Source: Podospora bellae-mahoneyi
Lineage: Eukaryota; Ascomycota; Sordariomycetes; Sordariales; Podosporaceae
DNA length: 64,000 nucleotides
Direction: 5' to 3'
NCBI RefSeq assembly: GCF_035222275.1
Contig: NC_085881.1
Coordinates: 124,001 to 188,000, forward strand
The notes beneath the pieces were generated by a model. It was not told the DNA's origin, did not search any database, and worked only from the letters and a program-made list of their open reading frames with translations. Shown here piece by piece: positions 24,252 to 34,028 of this stretch. Position numbers and translations under genes: made by a program. Numbering within the stretch: the stretch's first letter is position 1; each line of letters opens with the position of its first letter.

Positions 24252-24346
24252 TCTTCCGTAGTATAGTGGTCAGTATGTGAGCTTGTCAATATCCACCTAG
24301 ATAGAAAACAACGCTCGAGACCCGGGTTCAATTCCCGGCGGGAGAG
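24252..24346 (+). tRNA. tRNA-Asp(GTC) with a 23-nt intron
   Basis: Acceptor strands TCTTCCG and CGGGAGA pair with one G-T. The anticodon stem TGAGC/GCTCG closes loop TTGTCAC after removal of the intron at 24289-24311, which follows position 37, so the anticodon is GTC. The T arm CCCGGGTTCAATTCCCGG is perfect. The mature length is 72 nt. Confidence 0.9.
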
Positions 24347-25842
24347 ATTGTGACCATTCAATTTTACTTTTTGGGTAGTCTTTTGCTCTTGTTGGCCCTG
24401 TTACGTGCTGTTCACATAGTCCTCACATAATCATCTAGCTATCGTGCATATATCTTTTTGTAATGAATTATTTGCTTACTCCTAGCGACGATAAACGTCT
24501 GTGGTCTATGCAACATAGTGCTAAGGTCGGGTTAGGAATGGAAAGTACATATCTGGAAGGCTGGAGCTATGGTAGTAGCTGAGGGTGAGAGATATCAGTT
24601 CTTACTTGATGGCGGATGTTTGTCGTCCATCAATTCGGGCTTGGTCTAAAACACTACCTTATGTTCCATCCAAAGTCTGTCTAGCTAGATGACTAAAGAA
24701 TTACTGGGTATCCATTGACCCCCTACGCAATAGCAACGACGAGACGTACCAGCACAAGCACACTGGCCACCCATCCACATGCAAACAGCATTTGTAATCT
24801 TCTGGCATCATCTGATTATATATCAAACAGGAGTATTTCACAAAACTACGTTCCAATCCAACATAGTTCGCTCTCAGAACGCACTCAGTAGATGTTCCCC
24901 TTGAAAATCTGACACCAGGCTTCCGTCTTGTCTCGTTGCGACGTTAAGCTGGCTGAGCTACATTTATTTTTCTCTAGGACTCTATAATAAACTACCTTTG
25001 AAAGTCACAGCTAGTCTGGTCTCGGTTGGCCTGTTACACGCACCGATGGAGTCTTTTCTCTGTACCTCTGGGGTCTCGTGGGACAGCAAGAACAGATTCA
25101 GGGTAAGGTGAACATAGTTCAGTTAGGTTTAGACGAAATAACGAAGAAACAGCACAACGCCTCATTAGCTTACTGTTTCCTTTGCCGTAATCTTGCTTCG
25201 GCGTGGCCCGAAAAGCGAATGGGTGTCGAGTTGACATGTGCTGACCTGTAAGGACAGAATGTAATAAAAGCTTACTCGCACGATGTATGAGGTATCATAC
25301 GAAATCTGGGTCAATAGTTGAAAGCGAATAAATTACCTGTGCCGGTACCATGAAGTAGCTAGTTTACCCATCCCACCATCCAACTGTACATAACACCAGA
25401 CCTCCATCCATCATACCTTGCCCAAAAGTCAACAAAAGTTCCGCCCGCCCAGGTAGACCCCAACACCAAGAAAACACCAGATCCATTTCCACAAATGCCA
25501 ACTTGGTTGTGTCTGGAACAATGTGCCCGTGCGTCCTTCCCAAGCCAGTCTAACAAGCCACGGGACAGATGACGGGAGCCGGACCAAGCCTCCTTTCCAG
25601 CCAGCCGAAAATAGACTCCTAAAACAGCAGCATTCCCATTCCCTTGTGCCAACCTAGCCATCAGAGCAGAACCTCCCAGCTCTCGGACCGAGCTATATGG
25701 GCGTTCGAAAACGCAAAACATCAAAGCGACTCCACAAAGAGACAAAACAATAAACGCAGCACCAAACGCATGTCCCGAAAAACACCTTCTGCGATATCAA
25801 GAGCAAAGAAAGTGACAGAAAAAGAAAAGCGTACTGGACTCT
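24347..25842. other. intergenic region, no supported gene
   Basis: About 1.5 kb. A 128-codon minus-strand ORF at 25359-25745 has no motif and lies just past the 3' end of the next gene, so it is probably UTR. No repeats seen. Confidence 0.4.
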
Positions 25843-27215
25843 CTAGGCCACACACTCAACTCCAACTACTCGATTTTCATGGCTCTCGTCAGCCATGGGC
25901 AGAGGAGAAGCAGGAGCATCACCTTCTTCTTTGGCTGAGGTGCTCTCCCACAGCTCAAAGCTCTCCCCGGTTCCCTCCATAGGCTCCAGCACCGCCGCTT
26001 TGAGGGAAGTTCCGTCGCTGTTGCCCATGATGTCGTCGACGTTTACAGACTCCACATCGGCAAGTGTCGTCCGTTTCTGCCGCTGCTCTCCGCCATACGA
26101 TTGTTGCTCGCCCTCTTCTGGCAGGACGTGGTGCTGGTGCTGCTGCTGCTGCTGGTACTGACCGTTGTCCCCAACGACCGTCTCAGCTTCTTCTTCATCC
26201 CAGGGGACGAGCACCACGCTGTCCTTGGTGCATCCTTCAGCGTAGTAGTCGGCGGCATTCATTTCAACAAGAGCACCCCTCTGCTTCTCAATGATCATGT
26301 CATCGACGTCGCCCACTCTGGCGGCCTGTCGAGCAGAGGTCTGGGAGATATCGTCGGCAGGGGGAATGTTCTCCTTGTCTCTGCCCTCGGCTCGGTCGCG
26401 ACTCTGGCGTCGCTCAGACTCCTCGTCGCTGCTAATGTCAAGGGTGCAGGTGCCGTGCTGAAGAAGGTTCGTCATCTCCTGTTCCGGCGTGTCTTCGTGG
26501 ATGTCAAAGAACCACGAGGATTGCATGCCGCCCGTGGACAGCAGGAAGGAATCCGAAGAGGCAGGGGCAGCAGCGGGGACGGGCGCGGCAGAGGTCCGCA
26601 GAGAGCCAGAGTAGGCTGGGATGGAGCCCTTGAGGGCGGCATCGAGCGAAAAGGGAACTGAGGAGCCGGTGCCGAGGCCAAAGGATGGGGGATCAATCCG
26701 CTGCGTATGGCGGCGCTTAGAGAGAATGCCAATCCGCTTGGAGCCGCGGGTTGGGGAACGGCCAGCTGGGGCGGTTAGGGGACTGGGCGTGCCGGTAGTG
26801 CTGAGACGGGAAGCTGGTGATTTTGGCTGAAGAAAGGTGCGCGGCTTGGAGGAAGAGAGCTTGCTTGGGGGAAGACTGGCAGCGCCGTAGAGGTTGGAGG
26901 TGGAAGCCGCCTTGGTCATCACAAAATTGGAAGGCTTGAATAAGGGCTTCACGAACCCAGTTCCATCAGCGCCGGCTCCCTTTGACCGCTTGGAGAAGAG
27001 CACTGGGTCGACATTTTCAGAGTCGTCGGCGTCCACCACCTCGGAAGCCTTGCGCTTAACTGGGGAGGTGGAGAGGGCTGTTACGGTCAGTATGAAGCCT
27101 AGGGCATGCAGGACAGAGGCAGCAGCATACCATTCTGTCGGTTCTTGAGGCTCGTCAGTGTCTTTAACCGCGTGTGGTCAAGAGGAGCAAACGGCTGACG
27201 GCTAACAGTCGCCAT
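25843..27215 (-). CDS. conserved-looking nuclear-type protein with KEN motif, function unknown
   Basis: Not recognised. Exons 27215-27131 and 27059-25843 give 433 aa; the intron (71 nt) has GTATGC and CAG in phase 1 and joins LKNRQN to VKRKASE. Much of the chain is basic, Ser/Pro-rich and disordered. Two basic clusters (VKRKASE, GSKRIGILSKRRH) could act as nuclear signals. A more ordered core reads SSWFFDIHEDTPEQEMTNLL and is followed by LDISSDEE. The tail is acidic with a short Gln/His run. DKENIPP (about residue 255) is a KEN box, the degron used by the anaphase-promoting complex, and RQPFAPLDH sits at the N-terminus. A cell-cycle-controlled nuclear role is a guess from these motifs. Confidence 0.7.
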
Positions 27216-29233
27216 GGTGGGATTGTCGTAGCACACCACCCGAGAAGGAGGGAAAGGGGTGACGCTGTGTTGTGCTGCGCTGGCTAGTGTCTCCAAGCCT
27301 AATCGAATGCCCGACTCGATCAAGGCGATCAATCGTTGGTGAACCCAGGCAGGGGCAACAGAAGCCAACAAATGCTCAGGATTTTCTTGTTTGCTTCTCT
27401 GCTCAGCGTTCCTTCTGAAATTTAACCTGTCCTGCTGTCGTGACAAAAGAACAGGAAATGCAAAGCGAAGGGGACAGGAGGGAAAGAGAGGCGACACGGG
27501 CGGGGCGGGCGAGCGAGCGAGGGCTGCGCACTATTCTTATTGCGCAAGCTGGTCTGGTGGGAGATGGCCAGACGCGATAGTATGCTGGATAGACGGATGG
27601 AAGGGCTGGCCGGGCAAAAGCGGTCGCTCTTGTTCCGGTTTGTCTGGCTGTTTGACGTTGGGGTGCGAGAAGCGACTGGCAGCGAGGTGACCCAGACAGA
27701 TGCCGGATATCTGAGGTTGGGTGAGATGTCAGAGGAAGCGCTGGCAGATTACCTAGAGCTGCTGCTGTGGCAGGACAGGTTGGACAAGGGGGACCAAACT
27801 GAGAGATGTCGGCCAAGAGAGAGAGATGGGAACTGAAGAGGGGAGAAAGGGAAGCTGTAGCCCAACGGCGATGGACAAGCTGGGAGGACGAGGTAGGGTA
27901 GGTAGGTAAGGTAGGTGGGTAGCTGCCCTGGAAGTGGTGGTGGAGGGCGGCGGGCGGCCTTGAGTGGTGGGGGGAGGGCACCTCAGCGCGAGGGAGGACC
28001 TGGATCGAAGTGAGGTGGTACTCGAGGTACTGCTAGAGGTACTCCTGTAGGTACTTCGTCGGGTGCTGGTGATACCGTACTGTGCTGTGGGCGAACAGAG
28101 AGATGAGGTAAAACTCTACGCGTAGCGGCCGTGCCGTTGGGTGGCTCTAATTGGACTCTGGAGTGCAAGGGAGAGCGCTGTCCACGGGAACAAAAAGTTG
28201 CCCACAAGTGCTTGCAGGAGCGTGCATGGGCGACAAGGCCTGCCATTGGACAGCGGCTCTTCAGCGGACGCGGTGTACACAATGCGCCAATCCACAAACG
28301 AATTAACGCGTCTTGGACTGCCCACTCCCTGTCCAGCAAGTACAGGATCCGCGTCGCATCTTTAAGAGGCCGTGCCGATTCTGCCCGGGCCGGCACTGTG
28401 AACTTGGAGAAGACACAAGTTGAGACGGCCACCCCTCCTTCCTCCCTCCCTGCCTCCCTTTGACTTATCTCTGTGTCTCTGCCTGCCTACATACAATAAC
28501 TCGAGATATGCCCTCGACGCCTGAACAAAGATATTCGGGTGGCTGGTCGAGTCGCTACGGCCTCAGGTTTTCAACTGGCCCATTCGATGACACTGCGCCC
28601 TGGCAGATGTTTCCATTGCCACCATCTCTTGCCAAGGCGTCAAAAGAGGAGTTGGGCAGAAGAAACAAGCGGCTACCCAGACGGGGGGATTTCGCACAGG
28701 CTTTCTTCCTTTCTTTTTATAGTGGCCGTTTGATCGGTTGATCATGGCGGGGGTTTTGGTGGCAAGCGAGCAAGCTTAACTCGACCAGCACCTTTGAGAG
28801 GGGAATGATGAACCCTCGCCTTCAAACTGGAATCCACACTGCACACCCGACCTGTGTACCTCGCTCATCGAACCGGATTCACGTCACCTGTTTTTCCCCT
28901 GACGATGAGGCGCAACCCCCTGAGATGGCACATACAGGAAGGATAATGTATATAGGCAATAGGAACCATCATTCCACAGGCTGACACTACTGCAACTGTC
29001 GGGCGAAGTGCCTCACTCATCCCATTCATGATTTGTTCCTTCAAGAACCTATGCCGCAGCAGCTGCCAGCTGGCACCCGTCAAGCCATCTGCTACTGCAC
29101 TTCCAGCTTGCCAAGCCTTCCAAGCTTCCAGATGCTCCTCAGAAGCTCTGGCTTTGGGCTTTTCCGTCATAAGCCGACCTCACCTCACCTCACGGACGAA
29201 CGACATTTGTATCTGTCCTCGAGTCCATTCACA
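27216..29233. other. long GC-rich intergenic region with short tandem repeats
   Basis: About 2 kb between divergent genes. Imperfect GGTAG repeats fill 27891-27922 and spaced GGTAC units lie at 28011-28057. Overlapping ORFs on both strands lack motifs and are not called. Confidence 0.4.
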
Positions 29234-30115
29234 ATGACATCAGCAAACGATGGCAACACCAAACCCACCCGGGGCGCCCTTATCGTCCTGGAAGGCCTGG
29301 ACCGGTCAGGCAAGACAACCCAGGTCAAGCTTTTGGAGCAGCGGTTTGTTGAACTGGGCAAATCCGTAAAAGTGATGCGCTTTCCCGGTACGTGTCTGCT
29401 GAGAGAAAGAAGCATGGCCGTCTAACATGGCCAAACCAACCCAGACCGCACAACCCCGATTGGCCAGATGATTAACTCATACCTGACTTCCCAAACAACC
29501 ATGTCGGACCACGTGATTCACCTGCTCTTCTCGGCCAACCGCTGGGAAGCCGCGTCGCTCATCACCTCGTTGCTGTCGCATGGCACGACAGTCATCTGCG
29601 ACCGCTACTACTACAGCGGCATCGTCTACTCGGCCGCCAAACACAACCCCCTTTTACCGCTCTCGTGGGCTCGCTCGCCAGAGGTCGGGCTCCCCAGACC
29701 AGATTTGGTCTTGTTCCTGGACCTGGACGAGCAAGAAGCCAAGAAGAGGGGAGGCTGGGGAGGTGAGGTGTACGAGAAGGCCGAGACGCAGAGGAGGGTG
29801 AGAGAGTTGTTTTGGGGTTTGAGCTTGGGAAAGATCGTGGGGGCGCCGCATTCTGCGCTGGAGTGTGCCCCTGGTGAAGGTGCAGGCACCAAAGGAGGAG
29901 AGGAGGAAGTTGCTGTCGGTCCACCCAGCGCACAAACACCGGATATCAGTGGAGGGGTCGAGCACCGGTTCAGACAAGAGGAGGAGGACTTGCATGTGGT
30001 AGATGCCAGTGCGAGTGTGGAGGAGGTTGCCGAAGGCGTGTGGAAGGTGGTCAGGGACAGAGTGGAGGTGGTGGAACGGGGCGAGGTCGGGAAGGTGGTG
30101 CGAAGAGTGTCATGA
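29234..30115 (+). CDS. thymidylate kinase
   Basis: It phosphorylates dTMP to dTDP with ATP for DNA precursor synthesis (yeast CDC8 family). Exons 29234-29387 and 29445-30115 give 274 aa; the intron (57 nt, GTACGT...CCAG, phase 1) lies before the DRTTPIGQ segment. The P-loop is in GLDRSGKTTQ (about residue 25), the DR(Y/H) motif in CDRYYYSGIVYSAAK, and the product strand in PDLVLFLDL. The family is normally about 210 aa. The extra length is a Gly/Glu-rich, low-complexity stretch of roughly 50 residues (about 190-240) just before the C-terminal helix LHVVDASASVEEV. The start fits the MT...GALIVLEG context. Confidence 0.93.
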
Positions 30116-30562
30116 TTTATTTATTCATGCCCCATGCCAACAACACATTGTTGATCGTATGCTATTGAATGCTATCCTATCCCTCCTGTCCGTAGCGTGC
30201 CAGGCTACATTATGTTGAATGACGGCAGATGCGATGTTGAGATCATCACCTCATACGTATAAATAAATCATGCATGTAGATGCGCCCGCCCAACCAAATG
30301 CTCCATGCTGTGTCGGCTGCGCTGCTCCGCGCTCTCGTGTACAGACCGTGACCGTCTTTCCCAAAACGCCATGTTTACGTATCTTCTTTTATGAGGAAAA
30401 AAAAAGAGAGAGAAAACGAAAGGAAAGGTACAGAAAAAGCAAAATACCACACCGTATTCCCGAAAATTTGTACTAGGCATCGCTGCCACCCATCCTGCTC
30501 TTTTGTTGAAAAGAATCACAACAGCCAGCAACACCTTGTCAACGCAAAGGGTATCAGTTGTT
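30116..30562. other. convergent 3' region
   Basis: It holds the 3' ends of thymidylate kinase (+) and GTP cyclohydrolase (-). A purine-rich stretch lies near 30396-30430. No gene seen. Confidence 0.5.
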
Positions 30563-31573
30563 TTACCGGCGGTTGACGCCAATCAGACTCAGAAACTCGT
30601 TTCTCGTCTTCTCCTTCCTTTCAAAGCACCCCAGGACACAGCTGGTGATGGTGCTCGTCGTCGTCTTTTCCACCCCCCTCATGACCATGCACAGATGGCT
30701 CGACTCCATCACCACGGCCACACCCTGGGGTTTAAGCACCTCCATGATGGCGTGCGCCACCTCCTTGGTCAGGCGCTCCTGGATCTGCAGTCGGCGGGCA
30801 AACAGCTCGGCGATGCGCGGCAGCTTCGAGATGCCAATGACGGCGTTAGACGGGATGTAGCCAATGTGCATCTTGCCGTTGAAGGGCACCAGGTGGTGCT
30901 CGCACATGCTGAACACCTCAATGTCCTTGACGATGACCATCTCGTTGTGGCCTTCCTGGAAAATGGCGCCGTTGACAATGTCTCGCACGTTTTCCTGGTA
31001 GCCCTTTGTGAAGAAGAGCATGGCTTTGGCGTAGCGCTCGGGCGTGGCCAGGAGACCCTCCCTGTCGGGATCCTCGCCGATGCACTCGAGGAGGGTGCGG
31101 ACGGCGCCCTTCATCTTCTCCATGCGCAGCTCCTTCTGCTTGTGGGACTCATCTAACCTCTCCCGAGTGCCGCGGCTGGGGCGGGAGAGGCCGTCAAAGT
31201 CGATGAGGGGGCTCGGCGAGCGGGTCGACGTCTCGCCAGCCTCTTCCGGTGTCGGAGCGATGGCGGGCTCAGGGACGGCAGCCGACGAGGTCGATGTCTT
31301 TCTCTTCTTCTTCTTTGGCGTGGGTTCGGGCTGGTCCCGGAAGTCGCGGGCCGGCTTGCTCATGCTGGAACGTCTCTCGGCGTTCTGACGGACGCTGATG
31401 CCGTTGCCGCTGGCCTTGGTGTCATCTCCATCTTGGTCGTCGGCGGCGCTAGGGCGCTTCTTCTTGCTGCTGCTGCCATCCTTGCCCTTGGACTTTTTGG
31501 TGCGCCGGGGTTCGCCAGCGGACGAGGCACCCGAGGGGCTCTGGCTGCGAGAGGGCGATGCGAACTGAACCAT
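30563..31573 (-). CDS. GTP cyclohydrolase I
   Basis: It converts GTP to 7,8-dihydroneopterin triphosphate, the first step of folate (and pterin) synthesis, in the cytosol. The protein is 336 aa in a single exon, orthologous in type to yeast FOL2. The catalytic domain fills residues 140-336. Zinc ligands are visible as Cys and His in [11 protein letters not shown] and Cys in [10 protein letters not shown]. The C-terminal FLSLIGVNR is complete. The first 135 residues are a charged, Ser/Lys-rich tail absent from bacterial enzymes. I start at the ATG at 31573 ([10 protein letters not shown]); the frame stays open upstream but reads like 5' UTR. Confidence 0.95.
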   Translation of the reverse strand: MVQFASPSRSQSPSGASSAGEPRRTKKSKGKDGSSSKKKRPSAADDQDGDDTKASGNGISVRQNAERRSSMSKPARDFRDQPEPTPKKKKRKTSTSSAAVPEPAIAPTPEEAGETSTRSPSPLIDFDGLSRPSRGTRERLDESHKQKELRMEKMKGAVRTLLECIGEDPDREGLLATPERYAKAMLFFTKGYQENVRDIVNGAIFQEGHNEMVIVKDIEVFSMCEHHLVPFNGKMHIGYIPSNAVIGISKLPRIAELFARRLQIQERLTKEVAHAIMEVLKPQGVAVVMESSHLCMVMRGVEKTTTSTITSCVLGCFERKEKTRNEFLSLIGVNRR

Positions 31574-32571
31574 GACAGAATGCGCAGACACGATGGATGA
31601 TTCGGAGTAGGCGGAAATGTGTCGCCGTTGAAAGGAAAAATGGGGGAACTCGTTTGTTTGTTTGGTAGAAGGGGGAGACAGATGATACAATGGCAGGCCG
31701 ATGGCGCAAGCGATCGAGTCAGGATTGACAGACTCCGGTCCCCCTGCTCGGCGAGTTTTTTTTTTCATGGACCCTGGATCCCAACTCTAATATTTCAGTG
31801 GATACCCGAACGTGGCTGGGTGAGAGGAGTGGGAGGTTTGACGTCAGGGTATGTAGTCTGCAGCAAATCGGGGCAGAATGAATACATGAACGTGTAAAGT
31901 GTATGGTGATGGACAAGGTATATGCAGAGGCACAGGTGCTGGCGATTAGCCGTGGCTGGCACATCACTTCATTGCCCCTTAGCATTGTTTTGCGACTCAT
32001 GGCACTCAATTGACCTGTTGTGTTGCGTCCACCCGTTCGCGGACCGAAAAGTGAGCTTGCCCTCTCGAAAAAATAAATCGCTGACATTCAGACGCTGCAG
32101 TGTCCCGCTGCTCCACACCCCCCTGGTGACGCGGGGCAGGTGGGTTACTTAGTGCATAGCGAAGTGGACCTTGGCGCAGCAGTGGCACGGGCCATGGTCT
32201 TGGGGATGTCCAATCTATTATCTCTACAACAACTTTGGAGCTTTGGTGAAGTTCGATCAACTCAGACAAGGATACCTATTCGACTTCACCTTGCCAGGCA
32301 AGTAAGATATTCCATCTGCAAAAGGGATCTCATATTACCAAAGGCCTGGGAGCCAATCTCTACCAGGTCAGGTCCCTGTGTTAGGGTTAGGTAGGAGGAG
32401 GTATCTACCAGACAGCAATCAAGAGCTCGGACCTCTTCGCGAACGACGCGGCCAATCTAATCTTTTGGGGACTGACAGCTTCATCACCGCCGTATTCACC
32501 TTCTCATTCGCTCCCACCTCTCACCTCTCCCATCTCCCCCCTCGACGTCCATTCTCAACAACAGCGTCGCA
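31574..32571. promoter_or_regulatory. divergent intergenic region, GTP cyclohydrolase and TAF11
   Basis: About 1 kb between two divergent starts. The 50 bp before TAF11 are C/T-rich (32505-32560), a frequent core-promoter feature in filamentous fungi. No other element identified. Confidence 0.5.
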
Positions 32572-33676
32572 ATGAACAGCACTCCCAACAAAAAGCGCAC
32601 CGCCGATGGCGCCAGCGTCCAGTCGCCCGCTCTCAAGCGACGCAAAGCCTCCACCATGTCCATCTCGTCCATCCCCGGATCAACCCATCCGCTTCGCCAA
32701 ACCTCGTTCCCCCCGCCAGACGACCTTGCTGGTGCGCGATCCCCTTCGGTCGATTTTGACGCCATGAGCCACGTTTCGGGCAGTCAAGTCAGCATGAGCG
32801 TCACCGGCCCCCCCAAGAAGAAGCGCGGCCGCAAGTCAAAGGCCGATAAGGCACGCGAACGAACTCCCTCGGTAGTTGGCGGAACCGCCAAATCAACTGC
32901 TGGCCCTGGCGGCAGTGTGGTGTCCGGTGCCGGCGGAAAGAGCACTGCACCCGGCGCCGCGGGGGGTGCAGGTGAGGATGGAGACGGCGACGAGGAGGGG
33001 GACACAGAGGTGGCCGCTACTGGCGCTGCCCTGACCAAAGAACAAAAGGAGGAGGAACATAGACAGAGGGGTATGTTGATCGGCGCCTTCAATGACGAAC
33101 AATTTGACAGATTCGAAAATTGGCGAGCCGCCAACTTGAGTAAGGCTGCCGTGAGGAGAGTAAGCATTGCAAAAAGCCCCGTCTCGCTTTCTTTTTGGAA
33201 AAGTCCGCATGTTAACAACCCTTCTCCTACAGCTTGTCAATGCTACCATCTCGCAGTCCGTAGCAGAGAACGTTGTGATCGGCATGCGTGCTGTGGCCAA
33301 GGTCTTTATCGGCGACATCATCGAGAGTGCCCGCAGGGTGCAAGGGGAGTGGATTGACAAGACGGGGGAGAAGCAGACGGATTTACCCACGCCGCCTGCC
33401 ACGGCTGTTCCATCACCGGCCACTACCGGAGAAGGCAGCAGTGTGCCTCATTCTGGACAGCTGGGGCTTGCCGACAACACGGCCAGCAACACAGTCGCAC
33501 CTGTCGAGGAGAGGCGTGGTCCCCTAAGACCAGAGCACATCAGGGAAGCCATGCGTCGCTACAAGACAGGCTTGGAAGGCGGCGGAGTGGGTATGCAGCA
33601 GATTTGGCATCAGCAACAGCAAAGCGGCGTTGAACGATTTCCCACGAGGACAGGAGGGAGGCAGATCTTTCGTTAG
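32572..33676 (+). CDS. TFIID subunit TAF11
   Basis: A subunit of the general transcription factor TFIID (TAFII28-like). Its histone fold pairs with TAF13. Exons 32572-33159 and 33233-33676 give 343 aa; the intron (73 nt, GTAAGC...ACAG, phase 0) falls inside the histone fold between KAAVRR and LVNATISQSV. The fold spans roughly residues 170-240 (FDRFENWRAANLSKAAVRR, VAKVFIGDIIESARRVQGEW), and the conserved LRPEHIREAMRRYK follows. The first 160 residues are low-complexity with basic and acidic blocks, as usual for fungal TAF11. Confidence 0.93.
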
Positions 33677-34028
33677 GTCCGGGCCGAGAGGCAGCACGAC
33701 CGAGTCAAGGACAATCATGCATATTTTGGGGCGTTTGGGTTTTCCTTTCCATGTCATTACGCAAAGGTTGGTTGGTACGCGACCTGGGAGAGACATGGCT
33801 CTGGAGGCAAAGAAAGGCACAGTTTGATACCCACTCTTACAAGACACGGAAATAATGGGAGTGGTTGGCGTTGTTTTTTTTGCTCTGCTTTTCTGTTGTT
33901 TTTCTTTCGGGGGAGGGAATGGGTTGCTTCATAGGTCGAGTCACCTGCCAGGACGGCAGATAAAATTCAGATGTAGATTGCTATGTGCATAAATAGGTAC
34001 AACATAAAACAACTAATTACTTGGATCG
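33677..34028. other. convergent 3' region
   Basis: 3' ends of TAF11 (+) and the CENP-C-like gene (-). Nothing else seen. Confidence 0.5.

Noticed and set aside
25359-25745. 128-codon minus-strand ORF
   Set aside because: Lies directly after the 3' end of the KEN-box protein gene on the same strand and reads like UTR.
27403-27981. 192-codon minus-strand ORF
   Set aside because: Pro/Ser/His-rich reading of GC-rich promoter DNA with tandem repeats. No motif, and overlapping ORFs of equal length occur on the other strand.
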